64,000 nt of DNA from Gordonia sputi NBRC 100414 (GCF_000248055.1 NZ_BAFC01000051.1:37866-101865), one strand, 5' to 3'; shown: positions 44,642-54,537, counted from the first letter of the stretch. Program-made: numbers and translations. The notes: generated from the sequence alone by a model not told the origin.

Positions 44642-45913
44642 ATGCAACTTCTCGACACCACCATCGACGACTCGGTCTTCACCCAGAACGAGTCCGAAGT
44701 CCGCAGCTACTGCCGCAACTGGCCGACCGTGTTCGGTCGCGCGCGTGGCTCGTGGATCACCGACACCGAGGGCCGCGAATATCTCGACTTCTTCGCGGGC
44801 GCAGGCGCCCTGAATTACGGGCACAACCATCCGGTCCTGAAAGAGGCTCTCCTCGAGTACATCTCGGCGGACGGCATCACCCACGGGCTCGACATGGCGA
44901 CCGTCGCCAAAGGGCAGTTTCTGGAGACGTTCCACGACAAGATCCTGGCGCCCCGTGACCTCGACTACAAGGTCCAGTTTCCCGGACCGACAGGCACCAA
45001 CGCCGTCGAGTCGGCGCTGAAGCTGGCTCGCAAGGTGACCGGCCGCGAGTCGATCGTGAGCTTCACCAATGCTTTTCACGGCATGACGCTGGGATCGCTC
45101 TCGGTGACCGGCAACTCCATGAAGCGCGCGGGCGCGGGCATCCCACTCGTGCACGCCACGCCGATGCCCTTCGACAATTACCTTGACGGCACCGTCGAGG
45201 ACTTCAGCTGGTTCGAGCGCGTGCTCGAGGACTCCGGCAGCGGCCTCAACACCCCGGCCGCGGTCATCGTCGAGACGGTGCAGGGCGAGGGCGGCGTCAA
45301 CGTCGCACGTGCCGAGTGGCTGCGTGGGCTTGCCGACCTGTGCAAGCGTCGCGACATCCTGCTGATCGTCGACGACGTCCAGATGGGCTGCGGTCGCACG
45401 GGCGAGTTCTTCTCCTTCGAGGAGGCGGGCATCGAGCCCGACATCGTCACCATGTCGAAGTCGATCAGCGGTTACGGACTGCCGATGGCACTCGTGTTGA
45501 TTCGTCGAGACCTCGACGTCTGGGCACCCGGCGAGCACAACGGCACATTCCGCGGCAACAACCCCGCATTCATCACGGCCACCAAGGCCATCAACGAGTT
45601 CTGGTCCGACGACCAGCTCACCCGCGACGTTCACCGCAAGGGACGCCAGATCGACGAAGTCTTCTCGGCGCTGTCGGAACGCCACGAAGGCTTGTCGACG
45701 CGAGGACGCGGGATGGTGCGCGGCCTCGTCTTCGACGAGCCGACGCTCGCGGCCAAGGCATGTGCGCGGGCCTTCGGGTCCGGACTGCTCGCCGAGACGT
45801 CGGGACCGTCGGATGAGGTTGTGAAACTTCTTCCGCCACTGAATATTTCCACTGAAGAACTTGACCGCGGGCTCGGCATTCTCGTCGATTCCGTGGAGGA
45901 GGTGATCGCATGA
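44642..45913 (+). CDS. ectB: Diaminobutyrate--2-oxoglutarate aminotransferase
   Basis: EctB transaminates aspartate semialdehyde to diaminobutyrate, the first step to ectoine. The 423-aa class III aminotransferase shows FFAGAGALNYGHNHP, QFPGPTGTNAVESALKLAR, SFTNAFHGMTLGSLSVTGN, the PLP aspartate in IVDDVQMGCGRTG and the Schiff-base lysine in TMSKSISGYGLPMALV. The ATG at 44642 has GGAGG seven bases before it. It overlaps ectC by four bases (ATGA). Confidence 0.97.
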   Translation: MQLLDTTIDDSVFTQNESEVRSYCRNWPTVFGRARGSWITDTEGREYLDFFAGAGALNYGHNHPVLKEALLEYISADGITHGLDMATVAKGQFLETFHDKILAPRDLDYKVQFPGPTGTNAVESALKLARKVTGRESIVSFTNAFHGMTLGSLSVTGNSMKRAGAGIPLVHATPMPFDNYLDGTVEDFSWFERVLEDSGSGLNTPAAVIVETVQGEGGVNVARAEWLRGLADLCKRRDILLIVDDVQMGCGRTGEFFSFEEAGIEPDIVTMSKSISGYGLPMALVLIRRDLDVWAPGEHNGTFRGNNPAFITATKAINEFWSDDQLTRDVHRKGRQIDEVFSALSERHEGLSTRGRGMVRGLVFDEPTLAAKACARAFGSGLLAETSGPSDEVVKLLPPLNISTEELDRGLGILVDSVEEVIA

Positions 45914-46335
45914 TCGTCCGTACCACCAATGAAATCACCGGCACCGAGCGCGAGGTCGCCGACCCCAAGGGCAACTGGGTCTCCAAGCGCATCGTCCTTG
46001 GCGGCGACGGCGTCGGATTCTCGTTCCACGAGACCACCATCAAGGCCGGCAGCGTCAACGAGTTCCACTACGCCAACCACATCGAAGCGGTGTGGCTGGT
46101 GGAGGGCGAGGGAACTCTCCTCGATCGCGAGACCGGGCAGACCTATCCCCTGGCCGCTGGATCGATGTACCTGCTCAACGGACACGAGCGCCACACGGTG
46201 ACGGCTGAGACGCAGATGCGCATGCTCTGTGTGTTCAACCCGCCGGTCGTCGGCACCGAGGTACATGACGAGAACGGCATCTACCCGCTCGTCACCGTCC
46301 CGGAGCAACCGAACGGCAAGCACGCGAACGCCTGA
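45910..46335 (+). CDS. ectC: L-ectoine synthase
   Basis: EctC closes the ring of N-acetyl-diaminobutyrate to give ectoine, an osmoprotectant. The 141-aa cupin protein shows the typical IVRTTNEITGTEREVADPKG start, FHYANHIEAVWLVEGEG with the metal-binding residues, and LLNGHERHTVTAE. It is coupled to ectB and followed by a strong terminator, so the operon ends without ectD. Confidence 0.97.
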   Translation: MIVRTTNEITGTEREVADPKGNWVSKRIVLGGDGVGFSFHETTIKAGSVNEFHYANHIEAVWLVEGEGTLLDRETGQTYPLAAGSMYLLNGHERHTVTAETQMRMLCVFNPPVVGTEVHDENGIYPLVTVPEQPNGKHANA

Positions 46336-46352
46336 CCGCGCGAGCACTAATC

Positions 46353-46399
46353 CGCCTGCGGGCCCCGCACTCCCCTCGGGAGTCCGGGGCCCGCAGGCG
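46353..46399 (+). terminator. Terminator after ectC
   Basis: A 15-bp perfect stem (CGCCTGCGGGCCCCG / CGGGGCCCGCAGGCG) encloses a second ACTCCC/GGGAGT stem with a 3-base loop. It lies 17 bases after the ectC stop and is followed by TCTGTT. Confidence 0.92.
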
Positions 46400-46474
46400 T
46401 CTGTTCCACCCCATCTGCGCCGTCTGAAGCCTCGGCCGCGCCTGAGGGCTGCGACGCGGCGCTAACCTGGATGT

Positions 46475-47362
46475 ATGCGCACGCGGTTACAGATCGGCTG
46501 GACGCCGGCCGAACCGACCCCACTCGACGACGATCTTGATGCCCGCATCGAGCAGATGCACAACCTCCTCGACGGCCGACGCGTCGTTGCGCTCACCGGC
46601 GCAGGAATCTCCACCGACTCGGGCATCCCCGATTACCGCAGCCCAGGCGCGCCGGTTCGGACGCCGATGACGCTGGAGATGTTCCTGTCGTCACCCGACT
46701 TCCGCCGCCACTACTGGGCACGCAATCACCTCGGCTGGCGCCACATGGACGCTGCGCGGCCCAACGCGTCGCACCACACGCTCACCCAACTGCAGCGTCG
46801 CGGCGCACTGACGACGGTCATCACGCAGAACGTCGACATGCTGCACACCAAGGCCGCTACACGCGGGGTGATCGAACTGCACGGCTGCTATGGACGTGTG
46901 CGGTGCCTCGACTGCGGCGACACCATCTCTCGACGAGGCCTCGCGCAGACCCTGGAAGCCCTCAATCCGGGATTCGCCGAACGCGTGGCCGGCCGCGGCG
47001 CGATCGAGGTGGCGCCGGACGCAGACGTGACACTCGACGACACAAGTGACTTCGTCGTCGCCGACTGCTCGATGTGCGGCGGAACCCTCAAACCCGACAT
47101 CGTCTACTTCGGCGAGAATGCGTCGAAGACCACCGTGCAGCAGGCATTCTCGGCAGTCGACGACGCCGACGCGATGATCGTCGTCGGCTCGTCGCTCACC
47201 GTCATGTCAGGCTTGCGGTTCGCCCGGCACGCGCACCGCACCGGCAAACCTCTCGTAGTGATCAACCGGGGCATCACGCGCGCCGACGACATCGCCGATC
47301 TCAAGATCGACCACTATTGCGGCAGTGTGCTCGCCGCGCTGACCCCACACGCTGCCGCCTGA
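46475..47362 (+). CDS. NAD-dependent protein deacylase (sirtuin)
   Basis: This is a Sir2-family enzyme that removes acyl groups from protein lysines using NAD. The 295-aa protein has GAGISTDSGIPDYRSPG, TQNVDMLHTKAA, the catalytic His in IELHGCYG, two zinc CxxC pairs (CLDC and CSMC) and the NAD region VVGSSLTVMSG. The ATG at 46475 follows the ectC terminator, so it has its own promoter. It lies convergent to proB. The target is unknown. Confidence 0.95.
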   Translation: MRTRLQIGWTPAEPTPLDDDLDARIEQMHNLLDGRRVVALTGAGISTDSGIPDYRSPGAPVRTPMTLEMFLSSPDFRRHYWARNHLGWRHMDAARPNASHHTLTQLQRRGALTTVITQNVDMLHTKAATRGVIELHGCYGRVRCLDCGDTISRRGLAQTLEALNPGFAERVAGRGAIEVAPDADVTLDDTSDFVVADCSMCGGTLKPDIVYFGENASKTTVQQAFSAVDDADAMIVVGSSLTVMSGLRFARHAHRTGKPLVVINRGITRADDIADLKIDHYCGSVLAALTPHAAA

Positions 47363-47424
47363 GCGGTCCCGCGGCGCAGATCGTTACAGCTTTCAGACCG
47401 CCAACCTGTACCGGTACATATCGA

Positions 47425-47446
47425 CACGCCACGGCGCGTGGTTTTC
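47425..47446 (+). terminator. Candidate terminator after the sirtuin
   Basis: CACGCC and GGCGCGTG pair with one bulge around a short loop and are followed by GTTTTCT. It lies in the convergent gap to proB. A perfect TGTACCGGTACA dyad is just upstream (47407-47418). Confidence 0.5.
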
Positions 47447-47459
47447 TGTGCGGAGCAGA

Positions 47460-48575
47460 CTAGACGGCGACCAGGTCGTCGGCGTGAATCACGGGGCGGT
47501 GCAACTCGTTCGGTAGTTCCGACGTCGACCGCCCGACCATGCGGGCGACGTCGTCGGAGTCGTAGCTACTGACGCCTCGCGCGCGCACGGTGCCGTCGTT
47601 GTCGACCAACTCGACGACGTCACCGTCGTAGAAACGCCCACGCACCCCGACGACCCCCGCACCGAGCAGCGAGCGCCGCCTGCGTGCGACAGCCGCGACG
47701 GCGCCGTCGTCGAGCACGATCTGTCCCCGCGCGTCGGCGGCATGCCTGACCCAGAAACGCCTGGCGGACAAGCGTTCCGGCCTCGCTGCGAACACCGTGC
47801 CGACCGATCCGTCGCCGAGCGCGCGATCGGCGTCTGCGGCGGCGGCCAGCAGGACCGGAACGCCCGCGTCGGCCGACAGTCGCGCTGCGGCGAGCTTCGA
47901 CGCCATGCCGCCGGTGCCCAGCGTGCCGCCCGAGCCCGCGATCACGCCGTCGAGATCTTCGGGCCCGTTGACCTCGTCGATGAAACGTGCGCGCTGACCG
48001 TCGGGGCCCACCTTGCGCGGATCACCGTCGTAGAGGCCGTCGACGTCGGAGAGCAGCATCAGAGCGTCGGCGCCCGCGAGATGCGCGACCAACGCGGCGA
48101 GACGGTCGTTGTCACCGAAGCGAATCTCGTTGGTGGCCACCGTGTCGTTCTCGTTGACCACCGGGACGGCGTGCAATGCCACGAGTCGGTTGAGCGTGCG
48201 CTGTGCATTGGCATGGTGCGCGCGGTTGGAGATGTCGTCCGCGGTCAGCAGTACCTGCCCGACCGTGCGCCCGTACCGGTGAAAGGACGTGCCCCAGGCG
48301 TGCGCGAGAGCCAACTGCCCGACGCTCGCGGCAGCCTGTTTGGTGGCAAGATCTGTCGGTCGCTTCTTCAGGCCGAGCGGCGCGATACCCGCGCCGATGG
48401 CACCCGACGACACCACGATGACGTCCGAGCCCGCTCGCATGCGCGCTTCGAGTGCATCGGTGAGCCGATCGAGCCGGTCACGGTCGAGTCCGCTGTCGAG
48501 GTCGGTGATCGCCGACGACCCGATCTTTACGACGATGCTGCGAGCTGCAGCGATCGATTCGCGAACGTCACTCAC
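47460..48575 (-). CDS. proB: Glutamate 5-kinase
   Basis: ProB phosphorylates glutamate in proline synthesis. The 371-aa protein has the amino-acid-kinase domain with [21 protein letters not shown] and GNDR-type [18 protein letters not shown], then [14 protein letters not shown], and a C-terminal PUA domain. The GTG at 48575 overlaps the obg stop by eight bases (GTGAGTGA) and is preferred to the longer frame. No proA follows in the window. Confidence 0.96.
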   Translation of the reverse strand: MSDVRESIAAARSIVVKIGSSAITDLDSGLDRDRLDRLTDALEARMRAGSDVIVVSSGAIGAGIAPLGLKKRPTDLATKQAAASVGQLALAHAWGTSFHRYGRTVGQVLLTADDISNRAHHANAQRTLNRLVALHAVPVVNENDTVATNEIRFGDNDRLAALVAHLAGADALMLLSDVDGLYDGDPRKVGPDGQRARFIDEVNGPEDLDGVIAGSGGTLGTGGMASKLAAARLSADAGVPVLLAAAADADRALGDGSVGTVFAARPERLSARRFWVRHAADARGQIVLDDGAVAAVARRRRSLLGAGVVGVRGRFYDGDVVELVDNDGTVRARGVSSYDSDDVARMVGRSTSELPNELHRPVIHADDLVAV

Positions 48576-50025
48576 CGTCGGTCTCGTCCTGCAGTCCACG
48601 ACGCAGACGTCGCGCTTCCTTACGCTCGGCGGCACCCACACGCTCCGACCGATCAAGCCGAATGTCGGTGCCGCGCCCGGTGATCGGCACATCGTCGCCC
48701 ATCGGGGTCGTCGGCTCCCAGTCGAAGCTGACGTCGCCGATGGTCACCGGCGCGCCCGGCTCCGCACCGAGGCGGACCAACTCGTCCTCGACGCCGAGAC
48801 GGTTGAGACGGTCGGCGAGATAGCCGACGGCCTCGTCGTTGTCGAACTGCGTTTGCGCGATCCAGCGCTCAGGCCGCGTACCGCGCACGATGAAGCCGCC
48901 AGGCGTGGCGGGATCGGCAACGACCGTGAAACCACTGTCGTCGATGGCCTTCGGACGGATCACTGGACGACGAGCGACGGGCTTCGGATGTGCCTCGCGG
49001 TACTCGTCTACCATTCTGGCGAGCGCGTCTGTCAGTTCCTTGAGCCCCTGATGTGCGACGGCGGAGATCCGGTATACGGGCCAACCACGTTCTGCGAGTT
49101 CGGGTTCGACGAGATCGGCCAGTTCGTTGGCCTCGGGCACGTCCGTCTTGTTCAGGATCACCACGCGCGGGCGCTCGGCGAGGTCGCCGAGACCGTGATC
49201 GGTGTGCAGAGCGGGTTCGTACGCGGCGAGTTCGGCTTCGAGCGCGTCGATATCGGAGATCGGATCACGACCCGGTTCCAGCGTGGCGAGGTCGACGACG
49301 TGGGCGAGAACCGCACACCGCTCCAGGTGCCGCAGGAATTCCAGCCCGAGTCCTCGGCCACTCGATGCGCCCGGAATGAGGCCCGGCACGTCGGCGATGG
49401 TGAACACACCACCGGCGGTCTGCACGACGCCGAGGTTGGGCTGCAGTGTGGTGAACGGATAGTCGGCGATCTTCGGCTTGGCCGCAGAGAGCACCGACAC
49501 CAGCGACGACTTGCCCGCCGACGGGAAGCCAACGAGTCCGACGTCGGCGACGGACTTCAGTTCGAGAACGAGATCGCGGTGCTGCCCCTCCTCACCGAGG
49601 AGCGCGAAGCCCGGCGCCTTGCGCGCCTTGGACGCCAGCGCCGCGTTGCCGAGTCCGCCACGTCCGCCCGAGGCGGCGTCGAACGTCGTACCCTCCCCGA
49701 CCAGGTCGGCAAGGATCGTTCCGTTCTCGTCGAGCACGACGGTGCCGTCCGGCACGTGGAGGACCAGATCGTCGCCATTGGCGCCGCTGCGGTGATCGCC
49801 CATGCCGGGCGTCCCGTTACCCGCCTTGGCATGCGGCCGGAAGTGAAAATCGAGCAGTGTGTGCACCTGAGGGTCGACGACGAGCGTCACGGACCCACCG
49901 TTGCCACCGTTACCACCGTCGGGTCCGCCGAGCGGCTTGAACTTCTCCCGATGCACCGACGAACAGCCGTGGCCACCATTGCCCGCAGCGACGTGAATCG
50001 TCACCCGGTCGACGAACCGCGACAT
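48568..50025 (-). CDS. obg: Obg GTPase (CgtA)
   Basis: Obg is an essential ribosome-associated GTPase in 50S assembly and stress response. The 485-aa protein has the glycine-rich Obg fold ([18 protein letters not shown]), the G domain with [22 protein letters not shown] and NKTD, and a C-terminal OCT domain. The ATG at 50025 has AAAGGA upstream. It follows rplU-rpmA but is separated by a terminator and two tandem palindromes, so it probably has its own promoter. Confidence 0.97.
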   Translation of the reverse strand: MSRFVDRVTIHVAAGNGGHGCSSVHREKFKPLGGPDGGNGGNGGSVTLVVDPQVHTLLDFHFRPHAKAGNGTPGMGDHRSGANGDDLVLHVPDGTVVLDENGTILADLVGEGTTFDAASGGRGGLGNAALASKARKAPGFALLGEEGQHRDLVLELKSVADVGLVGFPSAGKSSLVSVLSAAKPKIADYPFTTLQPNLGVVQTAGGVFTIADVPGLIPGASSGRGLGLEFLRHLERCAVLAHVVDLATLEPGRDPISDIDALEAELAAYEPALHTDHGLGDLAERPRVVILNKTDVPEANELADLVEPELAERGWPVYRISAVAHQGLKELTDALARMVDEYREAHPKPVARRPVIRPKAIDDSGFTVVADPATPGGFIVRGTRPERWIAQTQFDNDEAVGYLADRLNRLGVEDELVRLGAEPGAPVTIGDVSFDWEPTTPMGDDVPITGRGTDIRLDRSERVGAAERKEARRLRRGLQDETDGE

Positions 50026-50091
50026 GACGTCCTTTCTCGTTCGTAGGCCGTGAGCGCGGATCGCGCTGTCGGACCATCGAACCTGATCTTC

Positions 50092-50128
50092 TCGTTGTGG
50101 AAATACAACCTCGTTGTAGAAATACAAC
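50092..50128. promoter_or_regulatory. Tandem palindromes upstream of obg
   Basis: The 18-base sequence TCGTTGTRGAAATACAAC occurs at 50092-50109 and 50111-50128, period 19 bp. Each copy is a dyad GTTGTA-GAAA-TACAAC (one mismatch in the first). They lie 67-103 bases before the obg start and look like two operator sites for one DNA-binding protein. Confidence 0.6.
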
Positions 50129-50166
50129 AGGGCGGGCCGGGTGCATATGCCCCTGGCCCGCCCTGT
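50127..50166 (-). terminator. Terminator after rpmA
   Basis: A 12-bp perfect stem (ACAGGGCGGGCC / GGCCCGCCCTGT) with a 16-base loop lies 31 bases after the rpmA stop. On the minus strand it is followed by TTGTATTTCT, a T-rich run that overlaps the obg palindromes. Confidence 0.88.
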
Positions 50167-50196
50167 CGTTGAGAGCTGTGCTCGAAAACCGCTAGG

Positions 50197-50460
50197 TCAG
50201 GCCTGTGCGGTCTCCGGAACGATGTTCACGGTCTTGCGGCCACGCTTGGTGCCGAACTGCACCGCGCCCGACTCGAGAGCGAACAGGGTGTCGTCGCCAC
50301 CGCGACCGACGTTGACGCCCGGGTGGAACTTGGTGCCGCGCTGGCGGATCAGAATCTCGCCTGCGCTGACCTGCTGGCCACCGAAGCGCTTCACGCCGAG
50401 GCGCTGCGCGTTGGAATCGCGACCGTTGCGCGAACTGGACGCGCCCTTCTTGTGTGCCAT
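50197..50460 (-). CDS. rpmA: 50S ribosomal protein L27
   Basis: L27 reaches the peptidyl transferase centre with its N-terminus. The 87-aa protein starts [20 protein letters not shown] and shows [20 protein letters not shown], as expected; no cleaved N-terminal extension is present. It lies 63 bases after rplU. Confidence 0.99.
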   Translation of the reverse strand: MAHKKGASSSRNGRDSNAQRLGVKRFGGQQVSAGEILIRQRGTKFHPGVNVGRGGDDTLFALESGAVQFGTKRGRKTVNIVPETAQA

Positions 50461-50523
50461 TTTCTCGTCCTCCTGGCTACCTGAGTGTGTTGCAGTTGGG
50501 GATCAGGGGCTGGGCCCCGGAAA

Positions 50524-50835
50524 TTACTTGATACCGGTGACCTTGAGGACCGTCAGCTTCTGACGGTGACCCTGGCGCTTGTGGTAGCCGGTCTTGTTCT
50601 TGAACTTGTGGATACGGATCTTGGGGCCCTTGACGTGCTCGACCACCTCGCCGGTGACCGAGATCTTGGCGAGCTTGTCCGCATCGGTGGTCAGGGTCGA
50701 GCCATCGACGACAAGCGCCACGGGCAGGCTCACGCTGCTGCCGGGCTCGCTGTCGATCTTCTCGACCTTCACAATGTCGCCCTCAGCGACCTTGTACTGC
50801 TTACCGCCGGTCTTGACGATCGCGTACGTTGCCAT
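50524..50835 (-). CDS. rplU: 50S ribosomal protein L21
   Basis: L21 is a 50S protein binding 23S rRNA. The 103-aa protein shows [20 protein letters not shown] and the C-terminal [17 protein letters not shown] signature. The ATG at 50835 is the conserved start. It begins the rplU-rpmA pair; 279 bases separate it from the rne stop. Confidence 0.98.
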   Translation of the reverse strand: MATYAIVKTGGKQYKVAEGDIVKVEKIDSEPGSSVSLPVALVVDGSTLTTDADKLAKISVTGEVVEHVKGPKIRIHKFKNKTGYHKRQGHRQKLTVLKVTGIK

Positions 50836-51114
50836 CGAAGCTGTCCTCTTACTCATCATCGGGCTCGCTGCGCGTACGTCGCGCACGAGCGTTGTGGGTG
50901 TGTGCGTCCCGGTGCGGTCCGCACGGCATCGGGCATTGCTGCCCGGGATGCTCACGGATCACACCAGAGGGCCTGTCCGCGGGTCTCGTCAGCAGTGCTC
51001 ATCGCATGATCGGCACAGCTCGAACCCTCCGCGGAAGGCGACCAATCAAGATTACGGGACCGGTCGCCGCTGGGTCAAACTCGCCATATCATGCCGGGCC
51101 TGCCGACGTGGTGG

Positions 51115-54100
51115 TCAGTCCTCCACAGGTGGTCCAGCGGGACGTCCGGCCGTGCGCCTACGTGGTCGGCGTCGCACCGCAACGGTGGTCGGCGACGACG
51201 AGACCGGGCCGAACGTGGTCAACGGGGCACGCGTGGGCGCATCGTCTGCGAGAACCACCGGCTCGGCCGCTCCGGTCGGCGACGCCGCCCGACGGACCGC
51301 ACGGCGTCGACGCTTCGGCGCCTCTGCCCCGTTGGTCGACTGTGCGTCCTGTCCTGCCGGCTGTGCACTCTCTCCGGTCGACTGTGCGTCCTGTCCGGTC
51401 GTCTGTGCGTCCTGTCCGGTCGACTGGGCGTCCTGACCCGCCGACTGTGCGTCCTGACCCGTCGACTGTGCGTCTGCCGAGCCATTCGACGACGACTCGT
51501 CATCGACAACGACTGCCTCGACGTCGATGACCTCGCCGTCCTCGTCGTGCGTGTGGGCCGCCATCGCGCGGAACATCGGGTGCTCCGCCGGGTTGTGAGC
51601 GGGCTTCTGCTCGGCCGGTTCCGCCTTCTTCTTGTTGCGTCGCGAGCGCTTCGAGCCGGTGTTCTCCGACTTTGCGCCGTCGTCGGACGTCACCTCGACA
51701 GGACTCGAATGCACGATGATCCCGCGGCCGCCGCACGTCGTGCAGGTCGTCGAGAAAGCTTCGAGCAGGCCGGTACCGAGGCGCTTACGTGTCATCTGCA
51801 CGAGGCCGAGCGATGTCACCTCGGACACCTGATGGCGCGTGCGATCGCGCGACAACGCCTCCGTGAGTCGACGCAGCACCAGGTCGCGGTTGGATTCGAG
51901 CACCATGTCGATGAAGTCGACGATGATCATGCCGCCGATATCGCGCAGACGCATCTGCCGCACGATCTCTTCGGCCGCCTCGAGGTTGTTGCGGGTCACC
52001 GTCTCTTCGAGGTTGCCCCCGGAGCCGGTGAACTTGCCCGTATTGACGTCGACGACGGTCATCGCCTCGGTGTGCTCGATGATCAGCGTGCCGCCCGACG
52101 GCAGCCACACCTTGCGGTCGAGTGCCTTGGCGAGTTGCTCGTCGATGCGGTGCACGACGAAGGAGTCCGGTGCGTCGGCGCGCGGACGCTCGAAGCGCTC
52201 CACCCGATCCATGAGGTCGGGCGCAACCGAGCTCACGTAACCCTCGACGAGGTTCCACGCCTTATCGCCTTCGACGACGAGCTTCTTGAAGTCCTCGTTG
52301 AACAGGTCGCGGACCACGCGGACCAGCAGGTCGGGCTCCTCGTAGAGCGCGCGCGGCGACACCGATCCCTTGTTGGCCTTGCCGAACGCCTCATCGATCG
52401 ACTTCCACTGCTTCTCGAGTCGCTCGATGTCGGCAGCGAGGTCGTCGGCGCTCACACCCTCCGACGCGGTACGGATGATGACACCCGCATCGTCGGGGAC
52501 CAGCTTGGCGAGGATCTGCTTGAGCCGCTTGCGCTCGACGTCGGGAAGCTTGCGGCTGATACCGGTCGACGTTCCACCCGGCACGTAGACCAGGTAGCGA
52601 CCGGCCAGCGAGATCTGCGTGGTCAGTCGAGCGCCCTTGTGCCCGACCGGGTCCTTGCTGACCTGCACGAGCACCGGATCGCCGGGCTTAAGGGCCTGTT
52701 CGATCTTGCGTGACCCACCGTCGAGTCCTGCAGCGTCCCAATTGACCTCGCCTGCATAGAGCACGCCGTTGCGACCGCGACCGATGTCGACGAACGCGGC
52801 CTCCATGCCGGGCAGCACGTTCTGCACGCGCCCGATGTAGATGTTGCCGACCATCGACGACGACGTCTCCGTGGTGACGAAGTGCTCGACGAGCACACCG
52901 TCTTCGAGCACGGCGACCTGCGTGTAGTCCTCGACGGGAGTGACGTGATCGTGCTCGTCGGACTGCGAGAGCCGAACATTGGCACTGCGCTCACGCACCA
53001 CCATCACGCGGTCGACGGCCTCGCGGCGCGCGAGGAACTCCGACTCGCTCAGGATCGGTGGTCGACGACGCCCGGCGTCTCGACCGTCGCGACGTCGCTG
53101 GCGCTTGGCCTCGAGCCGCGTCGACCCCGAAATCCCCTGCACCTCGTCGCGGGCGCGCTTGCTGCGCGGCTCCCGCTCGTGGACGACAGTGTTCGGCGGA
53201 TCGTCGGGCGACGACGCGTCGTCGGATTCGGCTCCACCCTTACGGCGACGACGGCGCCTGCGGCGCTTGCTCGACGTTCCGTCTCCGGAATCGGCATCGT
53301 CGGAGTCGTCGGCGTTATTGTCTGCGTCCTGACCATTGGACTTGTCGGCAGAATCGTCCGAGGAGTTGGAATCGTCGGACGAGCCCGGACCCTGTCCGCG
53401 CCCATCAGCCTGATTCTCGCCTTCAGCGTTTTTACCCTCTGCTGGCTTGCCCTTGCCGGACTTCTTCCGCTTCTTGCCAGCGGGTCGATCGCTGCCCGAC
53501 TGATCGGAATTGGATTGATCGGCGTTGGACTGATCGGAGTCGGACTGGTCCGAATCGGACTGACCGGAAACCGACTGGTCGGAATCGTCAGACGCCGCGG
53601 AGTCGGTGTCGTCGTTCTGATCACGCTCGTTCTGGTCACCGCGACCACGACCGCGACCACGACGACCGCGGCGACGTCGACGATTGCGGCCGCCTTCATC
53701 GCCGGAGCTGTCGTTGTCGGCGCCTTCGTTGTCGGCGCCTTCGTTATCGGTCGGGTCTGCGGAGTCCTCGGCACTCTCGTCGGCCGCGTTCGGCGTCGAA
53801 CGACCAGACGTCGAAGGCTCGGACGTGGGTCGACCGCTGTTGGCGCGACGCTGCGAGTCATCCGACGAAGAGTCGGCCGTGGCGTCCTCGCCGCTCTTGC
53901 GGTGACGACCGCTGGGCGCGTCAGACGCGGCGGCCGGCTGCGGGGGAAGGAAGAGCGGGCTGGCCGCGATCTCTTCGGCAGGTGACGCGACGTGCGGCTT
54001 CTCGGTCTCGATCGCGGAGAAGAGCGAATGCGTGTGCGACGCATGCGACTCTGCGCTCTGCTCGACGTCGGCGACCTCTGCGGGGGCGGACGGCTGCGAC

Positions 54101-54537
54101 GCCGCCACTCCTGGCAACTCGGCTCCTGGCACCTCAGCTTCGGGTGCGTCGGATGCTGGTGCATCGGGTGCTGGTGCAGCGTCGACGGCCTCGGTCACGC
54201 CCGCAGGTTCACCCTGGTCAGACACTTCGGCAGGCTCTGTCGGTTGAGTTGCCTTGGCCTGCTCCTCGGTGGCGGGCGCCGCCTCGTCGACGGGTACGGC
54301 GGTGTCGTCGACCTCGACGTCGTTGCGTACACGGTCGGCGACGGCCTGAGCCATGCTGCGCTCGACGCTCGATTGAGCACTTCGGCTGGGCCAGCCCAGT
54401 TCCGCGAGGTGCGCGAGCACCTGCCTACTCGTGAGGCCGAGCGTGCGCGCCAGCGCGTGCACCCGAAGCTTGCTGGGAAAATCCTCCGCCGAGCCTGACG
54501 CAGCGTTCGCGTCGATCGGCGACCCGTTGTCGGTCAC
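51115..54537 (-). CDS. rne: Ribonuclease E/G family endoribonuclease
   Basis: RNase E starts mRNA decay and processes rRNA. The 1140-aa protein has an N-terminal segment (residues about 20-65, LRVHALARTLGLTSRQVLAH then LAELGW) like an IF2-N helical domain, about 400 disordered residues with acidic DSDQS-type repeats and Lys/Arg runs, then the catalytic part: S1 domain (VGNIYIGRVQNVLPGMEAAF), metal-binding acids in VVDVNTGKFTG and IIVDFIDM, and the zinc-link CTTCGGRG. The C-tail has seven heptads of the DAQSTGQ type and a basic end. The GTG at 54537 follows AAGGAG. Confidence 0.96.
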   Translation of the reverse strand: MTDNGSPIDANAASGSAEDFPSKLRVHALARTLGLTSRQVLAHLAELGWPSRSAQSSVERSMAQAVADRVRNDVEVDDTAVPVDEAAPATEEQAKATQPTEPAEVSDQGEPAGVTEAVDAAPAPDAPASDAPEAEVPGAELPGVAASQPSAPAEVADVEQSAESHASHTHSLFSAIETEKPHVASPAEEIAASPLFLPPQPAAASDAPSGRHRKSGEDATADSSSDDSQRRANSGRPTSEPSTSGRSTPNAADESAEDSADPTDNEGADNEGADNDSSGDEGGRNRRRRRGRRGRGRGRGDQNERDQNDDTDSAASDDSDQSVSGQSDSDQSDSDQSNADQSNSDQSGSDRPAGKKRKKSGKGKPAEGKNAEGENQADGRGQGPGSSDDSNSSDDSADKSNGQDADNNADDSDDADSGDGTSSKRRRRRRRRKGGAESDDASSPDDPPNTVVHEREPRSKRARDEVQGISGSTRLEAKRQRRRDGRDAGRRRPPILSESEFLARREAVDRVMVVRERSANVRLSQSDEHDHVTPVEDYTQVAVLEDGVLVEHFVTTETSSSMVGNIYIGRVQNVLPGMEAAFVDIGRGRNGVLYAGEVNWDAAGLDGGSRKIEQALKPGDPVLVQVSKDPVGHKGARLTTQISLAGRYLVYVPGGTSTGISRKLPDVERKRLKQILAKLVPDDAGVIIRTASEGVSADDLAADIERLEKQWKSIDEAFGKANKGSVSPRALYEEPDLLVRVVRDLFNEDFKKLVVEGDKAWNLVEGYVSSVAPDLMDRVERFERPRADAPDSFVVHRIDEQLAKALDRKVWLPSGGTLIIEHTEAMTVVDVNTGKFTGSGGNLEETVTRNNLEAAEEIVRQMRLRDIGGMIIVDFIDMVLESNRDLVLRRLTEALSRDRTRHQVSEVTSLGLVQMTRKRLGTGLLEAFSTTCTTCGGRGIIVHSSPVEVTSDDGAKSENTGSKRSRRNKKKAEPAEQKPAHNPAEHPMFRAMAAHTHDEDGEVIDVEAVVVDDESSSNGSADAQSTGQDAQSAGQDAQSTGQDAQTTGQDAQSTGESAQPAGQDAQSTNGAEAPKRRRRAVRRAASPTGAAEPVVLADDAPTRAPLTTFGPVSSSPTTVAVRRRPRRRTAGRPAGPPVED
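51335..51481 (-). repeat. 21-bp tandem repeat in rne
   Basis: Seven 21-bp units encode heptads of the type DAQSTGQ in the RNase E C-terminal tail. Six are close copies, and the frame is kept because the unit is a multiple of three. Copy number is likely to vary between strains. Confidence 0.8.

Noticed and set aside
52882..54434. Hydrophobic-looking plus-strand frame opposite rne
   Set aside because: The Val/Ile/Gly repeats are the complement of Asp/Ser repeats in RNase E and do not form a membrane protein with real loops.
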